Of a stretch of 64,000 nt of DNA, positions 1 to 12,900 are shown piece by piece. Each line of letters opens with the position of its first letter. Positions within the stretch are counted from its first letter, which is position 1. Source of the stretch: Sthenelais limicola (lineage: Eukaryota > Annelida > Polychaeta > Phyllodocida > Sigalionidae); assembly GCA_942159475.1 (NCBI GenBank), contig OW804098.1, forward strand, positions 118,259,374 to 118,323,373. Reading direction: 5' to 3'. Below the pieces are notes generated by a model. It had not been told where the DNA came from. It did no database searches and was given only the letters and a program-made list of their open reading frames with translations. The position numbers and the translations under genes were made by a program.

Positions 1-1026
1 CAACATTCATCAATATTCTACTGCTGTTACATGTTTTACAATAAGAATTGGAAGTAAAGTCAGTCAAGCCCCTGATGAGCGATAATGAACTAGGAGCTAG
101 CAATTGACTATGTTTCGTATTCCATTCAGCATTGCACAGTAAATCAATATTCTGAACAAGTAAAGCTGCATTAAGTTGCAATCTCAACTATTACAACTAA
201 CTAACTAACACAATATGAACAAATGTACTCATATTATGACATATAGGACTGAATTCATCAACATTATTAATTGATTGATGGATACTTTATTCTGGCTAAG
301 CATTACATGAGCGGTAGACAACAAAATAAGGTAAACTGACATAGTAGAGACAGTCAAGTGAAAACAGCCCCTGGTGAGCGATAATAAGTGAAGTTATCAT
401 AGGAAAGGCTTCAGGCTAGGCTCCCGAATACAAATAAGGACGTTTCAGAAGCTCTGCAGCAAAAACAGCCTAACACAATCCTACAAAATGTCGGTCCAAT
501 GTTTTTTTTGTTTTTTTTTGTTTTTGCAAAACTTTTATTTACCAAATTTAAACATATATGATGAACAAGACAATCGTACATAAGAGGCATTTTCCAGTGT
601 TGAACTTAAGAGGATGGAATACATTGGAAAAGAATGGAAGAACATGTAGAAAATCCTTTTGTTTGTTACCGATGTTAACTGAGAGTGCAGCTTTATAAGG
701 TCCCAAATCAACCCATTCTTTCTTGATCATGAAAGAAATATCTACTGTAGAATAACACATTAGCATAAAATTCTTCCCTCTCTATCCCATCTGCTTAGCA
801 AGGAAACGTAGGTAAGCGTCATAGACAATCCTAAGTATGGATTTCTAAGGCAATGGGCTCCTGTTGGGACCAAAACTTAAGAATTAGGACAAATCTCTAT
901 GTCCAAATATACATGTATTTAATTGTACACAAATCTCTATGACATAGTTAATAATATGAATGAAAAGATGGTTGCATGACTGGCTACATCCTAGTTTCTC
1001 CAAAGGTCATTGTAACCTCAGTTTAT

Positions 1027-1253
1027 GGGTCAGATTTTCAGAAAATGTACAATTGGCAGCTCTACACATTTTAGGAAATTATCCCAAATTAGGCTGAAAA
1101 ATGAAGAATATCGGGTATATCTGAGTGTATTTGGTATCGCATTGATTCAAAGTATCAGTTCTGTTATGTTAAACTGCAGTTTAAAGCTGATTTTTGTCTT
1201 AAATGTGAGAGGATTGGTGACGCCAAATTGTACATTTTCTGAAATTCTGACAC
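1027..1253 (-). mobile_element. MITE family A, copy 1
   Basis: Inverted-repeat element of about 235 bp. It begins GGGTCAGATTTTCAGAAAAT and ends with the complement of that sequence, slightly degraded. It lies in inverse orientation relative to the copies at 13953 and 45131. It sits about 400 bases before the transporter ATG and has no coding capacity. Family target duplications are best seen at 13953, 20005 and 45131. Confidence 0.75.
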
Positions 1254-1268
1254 ATGTATGTTGTGTTT

Positions 1269-1640
1269 TTAGAATTACAGAGAAGAGACTAAGCCTATCA
1301 GGGTATGAGACTACATCGGACTACTTTTTGGACAATTGTGTATCACTTCTCCATGGGAGAATAGTATATATATCTCATTTCTTAAATGGGCTGGGTCGAA
1401 AGTTGTTGTCTTATCAAATCTCTATGACTTAAATAGTGATTAGAATGATATGGTTGCATTACAGTTTATTCAATTACCTTTAAACTTCAATCTAAATCTA
1501 TGTATTTGTTTTAGAATTACAGACAAAAAAACAAACCTACCAGGGCATGAAAGCACATCAGTCCACTTGATAGACAATTATGCATCACTGCTTCAGTGGC
1601 AGAATTGTATATATGGCATTTCTTAATTGAGAAGAGTAGG
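1269..1640 (+). repeat. about 130-bp duplication in the transporter 5' region
   Basis: Two diverged copies, about 1269-1400 and 1511-1640, both open with TTTTAGAATTACAGA and share the order of later words (CAGGG-ATGA, GACAATT-TG-ATCACT, GCAGAATTGTATATAT-like, CATTTCTTAA). The second copy runs into the transporter start codon. Each opens at an acceptor-like TTTTAG, so they may be duplicated 5'-untranslated exons. That reading is inference. Confidence 0.5.
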
Positions 1641-1672
1641 AGATAGTAGTGCTGTTGATTTAACTGAAAGTC

Positions 1673-4600
1673 ATGGCTGCTCTCCCTGACATACCTTCAT
1701 TTCACTGGGCTGATTATACAGTGTTTGCCTTGTCCATTGTAATATCCCTTCTTATTGGTCTGTATTTCGCTTATATGGATAAGAAAAAGGCCCGGAATAC
1801 AAGTGAAGAATACTTATTCTCAGGAAGGAAAGCTCATGTAAGTAATGCATTTCTTTACATCTTGACATCAACTTCAACGGTAAATGTTGGTGACTCTTAA
1901 CCATACCACAAAAACCGAATCTCTAAAAGAAATGGCCCCAGCTCCAAGGCTGGAACCCACTCACATCAACAAAAAAACACACACCCTCTTACAAATAGTC
2001 AACTAGTAGGCCAACTAGCCAACACAAACAGACCAAGTGCACGCTGTCACTAGATCCCCAGGCCAACTAGTCAACACAAACATGCTTGCTGTACCTTCAA
2101 GCTGCCACTAGATCAAGGGGCTGACAAGTCAAACACAAGCAAAGTGCTTGCTGTACCTTCACACTGCATAAACCATCCCACTCAAACATCCCCAATCCAC
2201 TGACCCAGCCATTCTCAACTTAATCATGACCACATAGTCTTAGCTTGGACTGTGTTCATGAAGATAAACTATATTTAATTAAATTTGCTATATTTAATTA
2301 AAACCATACAAACTCTAGTATTTGATATCAAGCAACTTGGTGTATATGTTTCGTTTGTAAATCTTAATTCAATACCGATTTACGCTCATAAATATGAATT
2401 ATGGTCCAGCAATCAATCCTACAAAGCCCAGAAAGCATTATAATATAATAACAGTTAACTTACAAGTTGGTCTCAGTCACTTAAGATGTCACACATGGTG
2501 TTATTTATCAATTATTCAGTGATGTAATACATTATACTATGTTACATGTTCTTTTTTATATCTAATTTAAATGCTTTAAATGTAGAATGCTATCGTTTGT
2601 TCCAACCCTAGTTCCTTCCCGTTGGACTGAGCATGACCCTGTCAACAATCAATGCAGTCGCCCTGCTTGGAATACCAGGTGATGCCATGCTAAATGGAAT
2701 CATCTTTACAATGATATCGGTCGGACATATCCCAAGCGCTGTTGTTGTTGCACATATTGTAATGCCCATCTACCATAAAGCTAACCTAAAAACCGCCTAC
2801 CAGGTAATGTCCATGAATTGTTATTATATATAATCATGAAATTAAAAAAAAATGTATATATTTTTTATATTGTTTTCATATGATTTTTCAATATGATACA
2901 ATGAAATATGATTACCAACTGTTGTAGTTGGATGTAGGGTAGGTAAGACCCAGTCCCTCAGCCTATAACAATATCTTTGGGCTCATATCAGGATTGGGTT
3001 CTATTTGGGCTAGGGGATGAACTAAGTGGGCAAATCAGGCTTGACCAAAACTGAGACGGACAATATCTGATCTATTTCAATATTGCAACATGTCCTCTTT
3101 TGAAAGAATAAAGACCTTCATGCAGAAAATGTGGCTTGATGAACTCGGAAACATATTCAAGATTATTATTCTATATTTCATGTGTTTGCAGTTTCTTGAG
3201 TTTCGATTCAGCAGAACCATAAGAATAATTGGAGTTCTTAACTATTTCCTGTTGTCGGTAAGAAATCTCTGTTCCTTTCTGACTAGTTCACCTTTAAATT
3301 GCCATGTATAATACCAGGGAGTTATTGGATACTTTAGCCTCATAGCATAAAAAAGAAGTAGATTTCTTAACATTGTGGTGTTAAAATAATTGTGAACGCA
3401 GCTTCAATCTCTCTTTAGTTGAAAATTATACTTTTGAGGCCTCTCAATGAAGGCTGAAGACAGCTTTACTGATTAAGTCAATACAGATTTGTTAAAATGT
3501 CAATCTGTGTCATTCTTCCTTACACAGATTTTCTTCTTGGCAGTGGTCCTTTATGCGCCGGCTGTAGCCTATAGTGGCAGTAAGTTAAAAGGAGATCTTG
3601 AAATTAGTGGGTCATTTTATTCCTGTCGTACCCATGTGTATAAATATCTCTGCATGCCATCCAAGTAACACTGACCATAAGTATATTTTAAGAAGCATAA
3701 AGGTGTGACTCATTGGCTCACTTATCAATGTTGATAAAATAACATCAGTACTTATAAACGAAACTCAAATAAGATTCGGTCCTAATGTGTACATTCATTT
3801 TAAGTATTTTTTTATCAGGGCATTGAGTATGTTTGATGAACAGAGACATATTCAATTCAATTCAATTCAATTCAAACATTCTTTTATTGTCTTTTTTGGT
3901 ACAAAAGAATATTGCTGATCCAATTCTGGCGTGCCAGCTTTTCCTATGGGTGCCATTACATTATTTCATTTCGGGGACAATGTTTAAGAAAACAGCATTT
4001 GGATAAGCAAAAGTGAATTAACATGAATAGTAACAATAATAGACTCATCTTATGATAAAGAAAAGTACTCAGCTTTGTGAGTAAGGTAACATGTCTTATA
4101 TATATAAAATGAAGTTACCGGACGGATTGCGGTACAGTTGATTTGAGATTATAATAATTATTTGAGATTACATATATGTACAAACGTTTACAAGCTGATA
4201 GAGTCATATGGGCCTCAACAAAATGGTATCTTTTCGGCCCAACATTTTAAAAATTTTGTTTCATCTTTTTTGAATCATTTATATTATTGTAACAACCTGA
4301 AATATTTTGGTTACAAACAACTTTATATTGAAGATTGTTGGTCGCTTAATTAATGGATTAATTCATTTATTAAAATTTTAATCCTCCAGCTATCCTTAAT
4401 CTAGTATTTTGGCTTTTTAAGCACTTGGTATATCTGAGTGGATTACTATATTTGCATGTGGACTGGTCTGCGCTATCTACACAACCATAGTGAGTTCAAG
4501 TAATATTATGATACCTATAAACTATAAACTCTGACATTTTTTGCTATTGTGAGGTGGAGGCCTATACACTCAGGCCCCCCAGGCATACCTTAGTCAGAAG

Positions 4601-7600
4601 GGATCCCTGGAGATACACATGCTTCGAAGAACTAGTCATTTGTATTATATGGAATAAATTAATTACTCACTCTCCGACTGGTAACATAAACACACCTATT
4701 CTTGCCTTGTCCTTTCATAAGCAAAAGTCGTTATTAGGAGACAGCCTTTATTTCTCTACAGTAGAACTTTTAGAAAGCAACAGTATTATTTTATATCTAA
4801 CTACAACTAGATATATCATTAGTAGAGAACTTGGCCTTGTAGGCAAACTCAAGATGTTAGAATTCAATAAATGTTTCACCATGGGTATAAATGTACTATT
4901 ATATATTTGTCTTTCTATTGTTAATTCTAATATCGATATACAACAAACAGTACAGAATTGGTTGAACTTTGCTCTTGCATTTTAGGGAGGCATGAGAGCG
5001 GTCATCTGGACGGATACATTTCAGTTTCTGGTGGTCATGTGTGGATTGTTGCTCATGCTCATCAAGGGCTCCATTGATGTTGGTGGTGCCAGTGAAGTGT
5101 GGAGTCGAGCTAAATCGGGAGGCCGAATCAATTTTGATGTGTTTGTTATTATTCTTATTTCCTTCAAACTGTTATTAATTACCTGAACAAAGTTGGCTAC
5201 ATTTGATAATTGCATATTAAAGCACTATTTTAGAACCATTTTCTTCCTCCCAATCTGTAGGTGAGTGTTTGGTCCATTCATCTTAAGATCCAGATTAGAA
5301 CTAAGGTTCCACTGTTACATGTGTCACTTACAATATGTGAGCATGCTTTTCTAAAAAGCAAATTACATGTTTTGGTGTGTCAAATCAAAGCAATAGAATG
5401 TGAAAATAGCCAATGTCTTACACTTGTGCTGACCTTTCTAATAACTTTGTGACTAAATGACTCTCTTCAACTTGCAGTGATCCTGTGAGTCTGTGAACTG
5501 AAAATGAAATTGTATGTATTGGAAATCATGTACCAAGATATCTACAAGATAATAATAACAGCATATTTATTCATTCCAGGTAGTATGTAGGTCGACACCT
5601 GCATATCTCTCTATTATACTTTATGGAAATATCATATTAATGACATCAGCATTCTTTTCAGGATTTCTATAGACCCAAGGGTGAGGCACACTCTATGGAA
5701 TACACTTATCGGTGGATGTCTCACAAGTTTTGGAATTAACACTGCTTACCAAGCTCCAGTCCAACGTTTATTATCAATAAAAGACCTGAAAAATACACAG
5801 CGGTAAGTCATCCGAAGAAAGTGTAGGCCTAAAACTTAATTTTTGGGACAAAATTATAAGACATCCATTGATAACTTTTTGATACTTGATTCGTAGTGAT
5901 TCCTGGAATTTAATTCTATTGAAAATCTGTTCTTGTTTTTTAAATTACTAGTAAGGAAATACTACTTAGGTGCAATATTTTGTTACAGACTCTATTCTGA
6001 ATAGAGAAATAATTATTTCACCCAAATAAATAGGCAGTTTGGATACCTTATCTGGAAAACCTCAGCTTTCACTTTCCTCAGATTTTAGTAAATCATCTAT
6101 GAAGTGTTTGGCACCACAGATCCAATGAAGTTTATCCATTCCCTGAAACTGTTCATGTTTTTATTTTTTATTGTGATAATCAAATAATTTCTAAACAATT
6201 TTATATATGTAAATGTGAATATGTTTTTTCAATTCAAGGGCGATATATATTGGATTCTTTGGTCTCATCCTTATAACTTGTTTGCTTGGTGGTATTGGGT
6301 TGGTAATGTATGCTTACTATGTGGGCTGCAACCCAGTGGCAAATGGCCTTCCATCTGCACAGGTAAGTTAGGATGAGGAGCATTTAATATAACTTTGCAA
6401 ACAAGATTGTAAAGCTACAAAAATGCTGACAATAAATGTTACAAGATTAGATAGCAATATTTTTTAAACCATGAGGTTACCATCAGCTTAAAGCCTATAT
6501 CCTTCAGTAAAACTGTTCTCTAACCCAGAAATAATTTCTTTTTCCGTATCAATTTGATTGATGTTTGCACTTTAATGGGCACATGTCCTCTCCAAGATGA
6601 CTGCTGCTATCCTTTGTTTATGTCAACTTAAGTAATGTTGCTAAATTGTATGCAGCTGAATCATACCAATATCAATGGTGACTCAAAACTTTGAAGGCTC
6701 AGGTTTGGGTAATGCATCCTTTTGCTAGTCACAACCCGTGGTAACCCAGGGTGTGTGTTGGCAGGCACTATGGGATGATTTGATCATGGGTCACTCTAAC
6801 ATGAATGCAAATTTAGAACTCTTTCTGAAGCAACTGAAGGTATACTGGAATAGGTGCTATTGCCAAACTACTTCCACCGCTAATTCCAACGCTACTCAGA
6901 AATATAAGCAGACAACATCTTATTTACACATAGAAATGAACTCATCAAGTAGCATGAGAAGTAGCATAGAGTGGTGCTACTGGCCAGCTTCAGCCCCGGC
7001 TACTTCCCGCTACCTTCCGCTGGAAAGTAGCCACTGCTTCAAATCAAACATGTAGAGGAGCACTCTATGCTTCGAAAACGCTCCAAAAGAAGCGGGAAGA
7101 AACATGGCTTTGTAGCGGGGCCCAATAGCACCCATTCCCGTTACTCTCCCACTTCTGCTCCCGCTTCTGCTCCCGCTTCTTTCATCAAGTAGCGGGAGCA
7201 GTAGATAGTTTTTTCAGATAGTTCCTGTGTTCATGATGCATATAATGGGACACATTCATGGACTCCCCGGATTATTTACTGCCTGTATTTTTGCAGGTAC
7301 ATTGAGGTAAGTAAACAAAGGTTCTCATGTAGTTATTCAAATCTGTTTATTACGAAGGGCCTAGGAGTTATTCTCAAGTCACCTACTTACAATTAATTTA
7401 TTTCTGAATATTCAGCACAGTGTCCTCGGTCATACAAGCCTTGGCTACAAACTTCCTAGAAGACATCATCCGCCCTGCTTATGCACACTTTAAGAATAAG
7501 GAGTTGGAGGATAGATATGCAACTAACCTGGGCAAACTGCTGTGTGAGTTAAACGTCACAATTTATCATTTCTGGGTCAATGGCAAGATTTGTAGTGCTT

Positions 7601-9885
7601 CATGATTTTTCCAGTAGCATAGATGCCCTTTACAAGTTACATCTAATATCATTTTTTTTAAATTAGAATTTTCTGCAAAATGGCAGTCGAACATAAGCAG
7701 GCATACACAGTGTACAATATGATATGATGTAACAAGGTTAGTTTCTGACTTATATTACTGTATATGATGCCCACAAGTTTTTTTCGACCAGGGATGTCAC
7801 AAGAAGCCGAATGAATAAACAAACTATTTATTCACCTCGCTTTGCTCCAATGATCCACCGTATTGATTTTTTTATGCCAAAGTGCTAGATAAGCGTATAA
7901 CTGATCAACAATGGCTAATCAACAACGGCACGAACGGCATATGACATCATGAACAGGAAGGGCATGTATTATGACGTGGCGTCACCATGGAGGAGGGGGC
8001 GTGGCGTAACTTGTTGTCAGGCTCCCAGCCCAATATATGCGGTGACAGTTCACCTTCACATATCAAACACTTCTAGAAGGGGAAGGTTCTGGGTTATTTG
8101 TTCCCTGTGCTCACCTGTCATCATTCATTTTTTTCAGCTTTCTTCTTTGGTGTAGCTTCAGTGGCTCTTGCTTTCGGTGCCAAGTACTTTGGACCAATCC
8201 TGATAGAGTTGTCATTCAGTGCTTTTGGCACCATAGGTGGTCCACTGACTAGTCTCTTTATACTTGCCATTTTCTTCCCTTGTGTCAACTCATGGGTAAG
8301 CTTATGTCCTTTCCTTTGTCAAAGTGTTTTCTCTATGGATACTTGCCACTCTGCCTCTGCGTACATCAGAGGCAGAGATCTACAATTGCCATTTTCGATA
8401 AGATTATTATTTAACTGCAAATGTAATATGCTATCCAAACTATATGTTTTTTAGCCTGTCCTTCAGAGTAAAATGAAATGAGCCTTAAGTCATGAAACAA
8501 AAAAATTGCCGTTTGATCTTGGATTATGTTCAATTGTTCAATTTGTTACATATTGGGACAGAGCCAAACAGGTTGATTGCATTACTGTGATGGTTGTTGG
8601 GAGGGACTTCATCAAATATCAATCGCCATTTGCATTTAGGGTGCTGGTGCTGGTTGTATTGCTGGTCTCATTTTGGGGTTCTGGATGAACACTGGGTCGA
8701 TACTGCTTGGCAATCCACCCACCCCTCTACCAATGAGCACTGCCACCTGTAGTGCATTCCTCAATACCACTACAGCAGCAACACCATGGGATATGTCCAC
8801 CACCATACTACCTCAGGTCGAAAGGTAACACTCTTATTATTACTCTTTTAAGGGGAGTTTTCCAGTTTTAGCAGACCACAACGGCTAAATCCAGATGCGT
8901 ATTTTCTTGTTTTGTTAACAATCTCACCTAAAAATATCTTGCTTTATTTGGTCAACAACTATTGCCAGTCAGCCATTGCCATTCCCACTATCTGTGCTAA
9001 CTATCCAGGGTTCCTTTGCTAAGTCAGTCTACCCAAGCTTCAATCAATCTCTCACATTTCTCTAAGGAGTGTTGTAGTTATATATATACTCAGGATTAAG
9101 ATGGAACAGTTCAATGACTACCGTAAAATATGACTCCAGAGTCTTTGGGAGAAGTAGTTAAAGGGAGAGAAGGAAAGAGAAGGAACTCCCAGGGTTGCAA
9201 TATCAAGACTGAGTTCATTAGGATGCAACTTGTTGGTTTGGTTTGGTTTTGATACGTTTTTATTTATACTTTTCATACAGGTACATCTCCTGGATTTCTC
9301 CATATTTTCCTCAGTAACCTATGACCTATTTTGTACATTTTTCTTTTTTTTGTTAATAATCCATCACAATACAATATCTAGGGGTCTGACTAAAAGACGC
9401 ACAGCACCGAAAATCCGCACAGCATACGCACAGCACCCGCACAGCACCGCCGCTACTTGTACAACTAATATTAGACGCACCACTTTGCCATTTTGTACAT
9501 GAAATATTCTTCTGATCACCATGATATTTGAGGATATAAATTATTGACTGCGGATCTCAAAGCGCTGTAAATATGAATTTTATAAATGGAATAGTTTTTC
9601 TGTAAATAGCTGTCGAAGTTCGTGATAATTTTAGATAAATCTACTGTCATTAAATCACTGTCCCAGTCATATATGTTTGATTTGATTTGATTTTGATTTA
9701 GAAATATTTTGTTCAGGACAATGGCAATTTTTATACACAGGTACAAATATTCTCAGAGCAGCCTGAATTACAAAACTTTTACCGATAATATGGTATTTAA
9801 ATACATACGGAAATGGTAGAAAAGTGAGTATTAGGTCTGTTAATACAAGAACTAAATAATGTATTAACTTTCACAAAATCATCAG

Positions 9886-9923
<38 letters not shown>

Positions 9924-12900
9924 ATATTAAAATATATCTTACAATCCAGTCCGTCAAAAATACCATGAAAATATATTAGTTTTTGGATGTAAAGTAAAAT
10001 AAATTCCCACCACCCCTGTCATGCACATTCACGTTGTCCAATTTTAATACATCATGGGTCGGTTCTAGTCTCATGTTAATTAGACACAAGTCCAAAGAAA
10101 GAAAAATAACATGCAAATGCAGTACACACATTATTATGGTCATTCAGTCACAAGGTATACATTTATGGAAACTGCTGGTGGTTTATTTTGAATTTATGCT
10201 TGCGAGAATGGGCAACATTATTAAATACTCTGAATAAAAGGAGAATCAATGCTTAGTCTCAATAGATCAATCAAATAATAATTCATCGCCCGTCCATATT
10301 CATTCGGAACATTAACATGAAATAAGGAAAACAGATAAATCATAATCAGTCAATACTCCCTTCATATTTCCTTCTTATATTCTGATACAATAATAACCCT
10401 AATAAGCGGGAAAAGTTGGTAGTCTTTCATTCTACAAAGTCATTATTATTTTCAAATATTGTTTATTTGGTCGTGGACATTCACCTGACATATCCCGGTT
10501 GAATATTAATATGAGTGTGTGTATTGGAGTCAGGGAGTCATTATTTGTGGGAAAATATGTCAGGGGAACGTTGAATTGCCAAAGAAAGTTTTCTACTAGC
10601 AAAGAAAACTATCATTTCTCTTGCCTGTTATACAACATGGCCAAAAACAAGATCAAATTAAATTACATTAATTCTCTTTAAATCTTTCAGGCTTGTTGAC
10701 AGTATATAATATAAATGTATTAAAAACGGGTTCCCGTTTTCTGATATCTTCATAGAGTGATCGTTTTCTGAACAGAATCTTTATTACATGTATATAAAAA
10801 AGCATTGGGTTGATTCTAATTCTATTAAGAATATTTGATAAAGGTGCCCCCACTCGCTAGCATGAGTACCATGAACCACCATTAATTTCCACAAATTTTC
10901 CATTCAACCGTTAATTACAGCAAAACTATACAACTATTCAATCCCATATTTACTGGATGTTTAGTTCCACCCATCCATATTGATGTCCTGAAACTTCTCG
11001 GTTATAAACTGAATATTTCATGTGATAAACTGTGAAGAGGTACGTCTAATATTAGTCGCACAAGTAGCGGCAGTGCTGTGCGGGTGCCGTGCGGATGCTG
11101 TGCAGGTTTTCGGTGCTGTGCGTCTTTTAGTCATACCGCAATATCTAGTCCTTTTCGTTTGGTTCTTGTGTACATTTATATAGACTTATACATTATCGAT
11201 AGATCAGAAATTCATAATTTCTTTCTCATTATGTTTTGTCTTAAATTATGTTATTCTAATGGATTTTAAATCACTTCAAGAATACAGAGTTTGTTAACAA
11301 TGATAAAGATAACTCATGAATGGTTATGACAAAATGATGATGATAATGATAGTCAGTAGTATACATCTCGAGACTACAGAGTCTTTGGGAGAAGTAGGAA
11401 AAGAGACAGTAAGAGAGAGAAGGAACTCCCAGGGTTTCAATATCAAGACTGAGTTCATTAGGATGAGACTTGGTACACTTAGAGAGCAGCTTAGGGAGCA
11501 ACTCATGTCGGATGCTCATATTGATGTCTGGGGAGCTGGGACATCACATGACTCAATGTCAATCAAATCAGATATTGTAGATCAGGGTACTTTTAGATAT
11601 AACAATAGTTGTGATGATATTTCAGTCAAACTAAGAAAAGATAATTCTATAATTGCCATAGAGTGTTTCCTCAAACAGGTTGTGATCTTCTCAAAAGAGG
11701 TCTTCCCGATCATGCCTTTCTTATTAACTTTTTTCTTGGTTACAGTTCTACATTTGACTAAACTAGCTACGTTGCCATTAACAGTAATCGGTATCAAGTA
11801 ATTAATCAATTTCCATGTGCACATGTCACGTAGAGTGTAATGAACTAGTTGAGTTGTAAGAATAATTCTAGTAGAGCAATTAAGGATCTGCAGGAGGATT
11901 TATCAAACCAATATTAAACACAAACACACATGAAAATACAATAGGACATTAAAGTGGCTAAGATCACTGGAAATAAAAATTGGGATTTGTGTAAAACATA
12001 ACAAGAATTTAGTTCAAGTTATGTCAGGTGTTCTCAAACTTATTTCGAATTATTTCTATCTATCCTGGGTAGCTTTTTATTATGATTATTCAATGCGAGA
12101 TGGCCACGGCAAAGGCATGACATGGTTTCATTTTGAAACAGCTGTAACTGGGCCATCATGACGCACTGGCAGAGGACGTCACAATAATTTACGCAAACCT
12201 CCGCAGCAGGAATCTCGCCGTGTATCCGTTTGTTTTATATGTTTAAACCTATAATATAGCCTATTCACTTCTTTAAAATACTTCCAATATGCTGATTTTT
12301 GGTAAGACATGCATCCCACAGGCTTTATGCGGATCAAATACACATTATATATGCATCCAGTGAGAGAGAGTAGTTACGGCATATAGCTTTGTTTATATTA
12401 TGACGTTCGCTCTGACAATGCGTCAATGACGGCCGTCACGGAATGCGTGGCGTCATTGGTACTTGCGTAACGGCCGCGCTGTACCCGGGTCATTTTGGTC
12501 TGGCAGACCAATATAATTTCCAACAGGAAAATTCGAAAAATACCAAAGAAATATGCGTTTATATGATCAAATCTGGAAAGCCATGGGTAGAGGAGGTCCC
12601 ATTGTACTGAATTTCTGTAATTTTGACCAAACTCTTATAAATGTGTTTTGGGATCGGCAAGTGCCACTTTAACACATACTCACTGACTAATGCTCATCGG
12701 CCGTTTTTTCTTATTCATTTGATCAATATCTTTTTTCTAGGTCTTCAGATTTTGAGATAACAACAGTTACTTTAATTCATTTATATTGAAGAATTGTTGG
12801 TGTTCCTTCAACTAAAATTTAGGGTTGGCAACTGGGAGAGAAATTAATCAACGCAAAAACAGTTATGCTCTCGAGTTCAGAACCGAGAGGAAGGAAAAAG

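Larger units (their letters stand above)
1..1672. other. upstream region with NLR-3'-flank-like sequence, MITE and duplicated leader
   Basis: No gene is supported here. Bases 1-110 and 220-420 share short blocks with each other (for example the words around CCCCTGATGAGCGATAAT and CCCCTGGTGAGCGATAAT). Both, together with 590-720, resemble 57950-58270 downstream of the NLR relic. A T-rich run lies at 498-530. A MITE occupies 1027-1253. Two related stretches, 1269-1400 and 1511-1640, sit just before the transporter start and may be duplicated 5' leader. The 72- and 135-codon open frames here follow repeat sequence and are not called as genes. Confidence 0.6.

Noticed and set aside
1025..1432. 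135-codon open frame
   Set aside because: It is mostly MITE family A sequence and continues into the leader duplication. No protein features.
11316..11801. 161-codon plus-strand frame in transporter intron 12
   Set aside because: It starts in a dispersed repeat and has no recognisable domain or splice context; the opposite strand is equally open.
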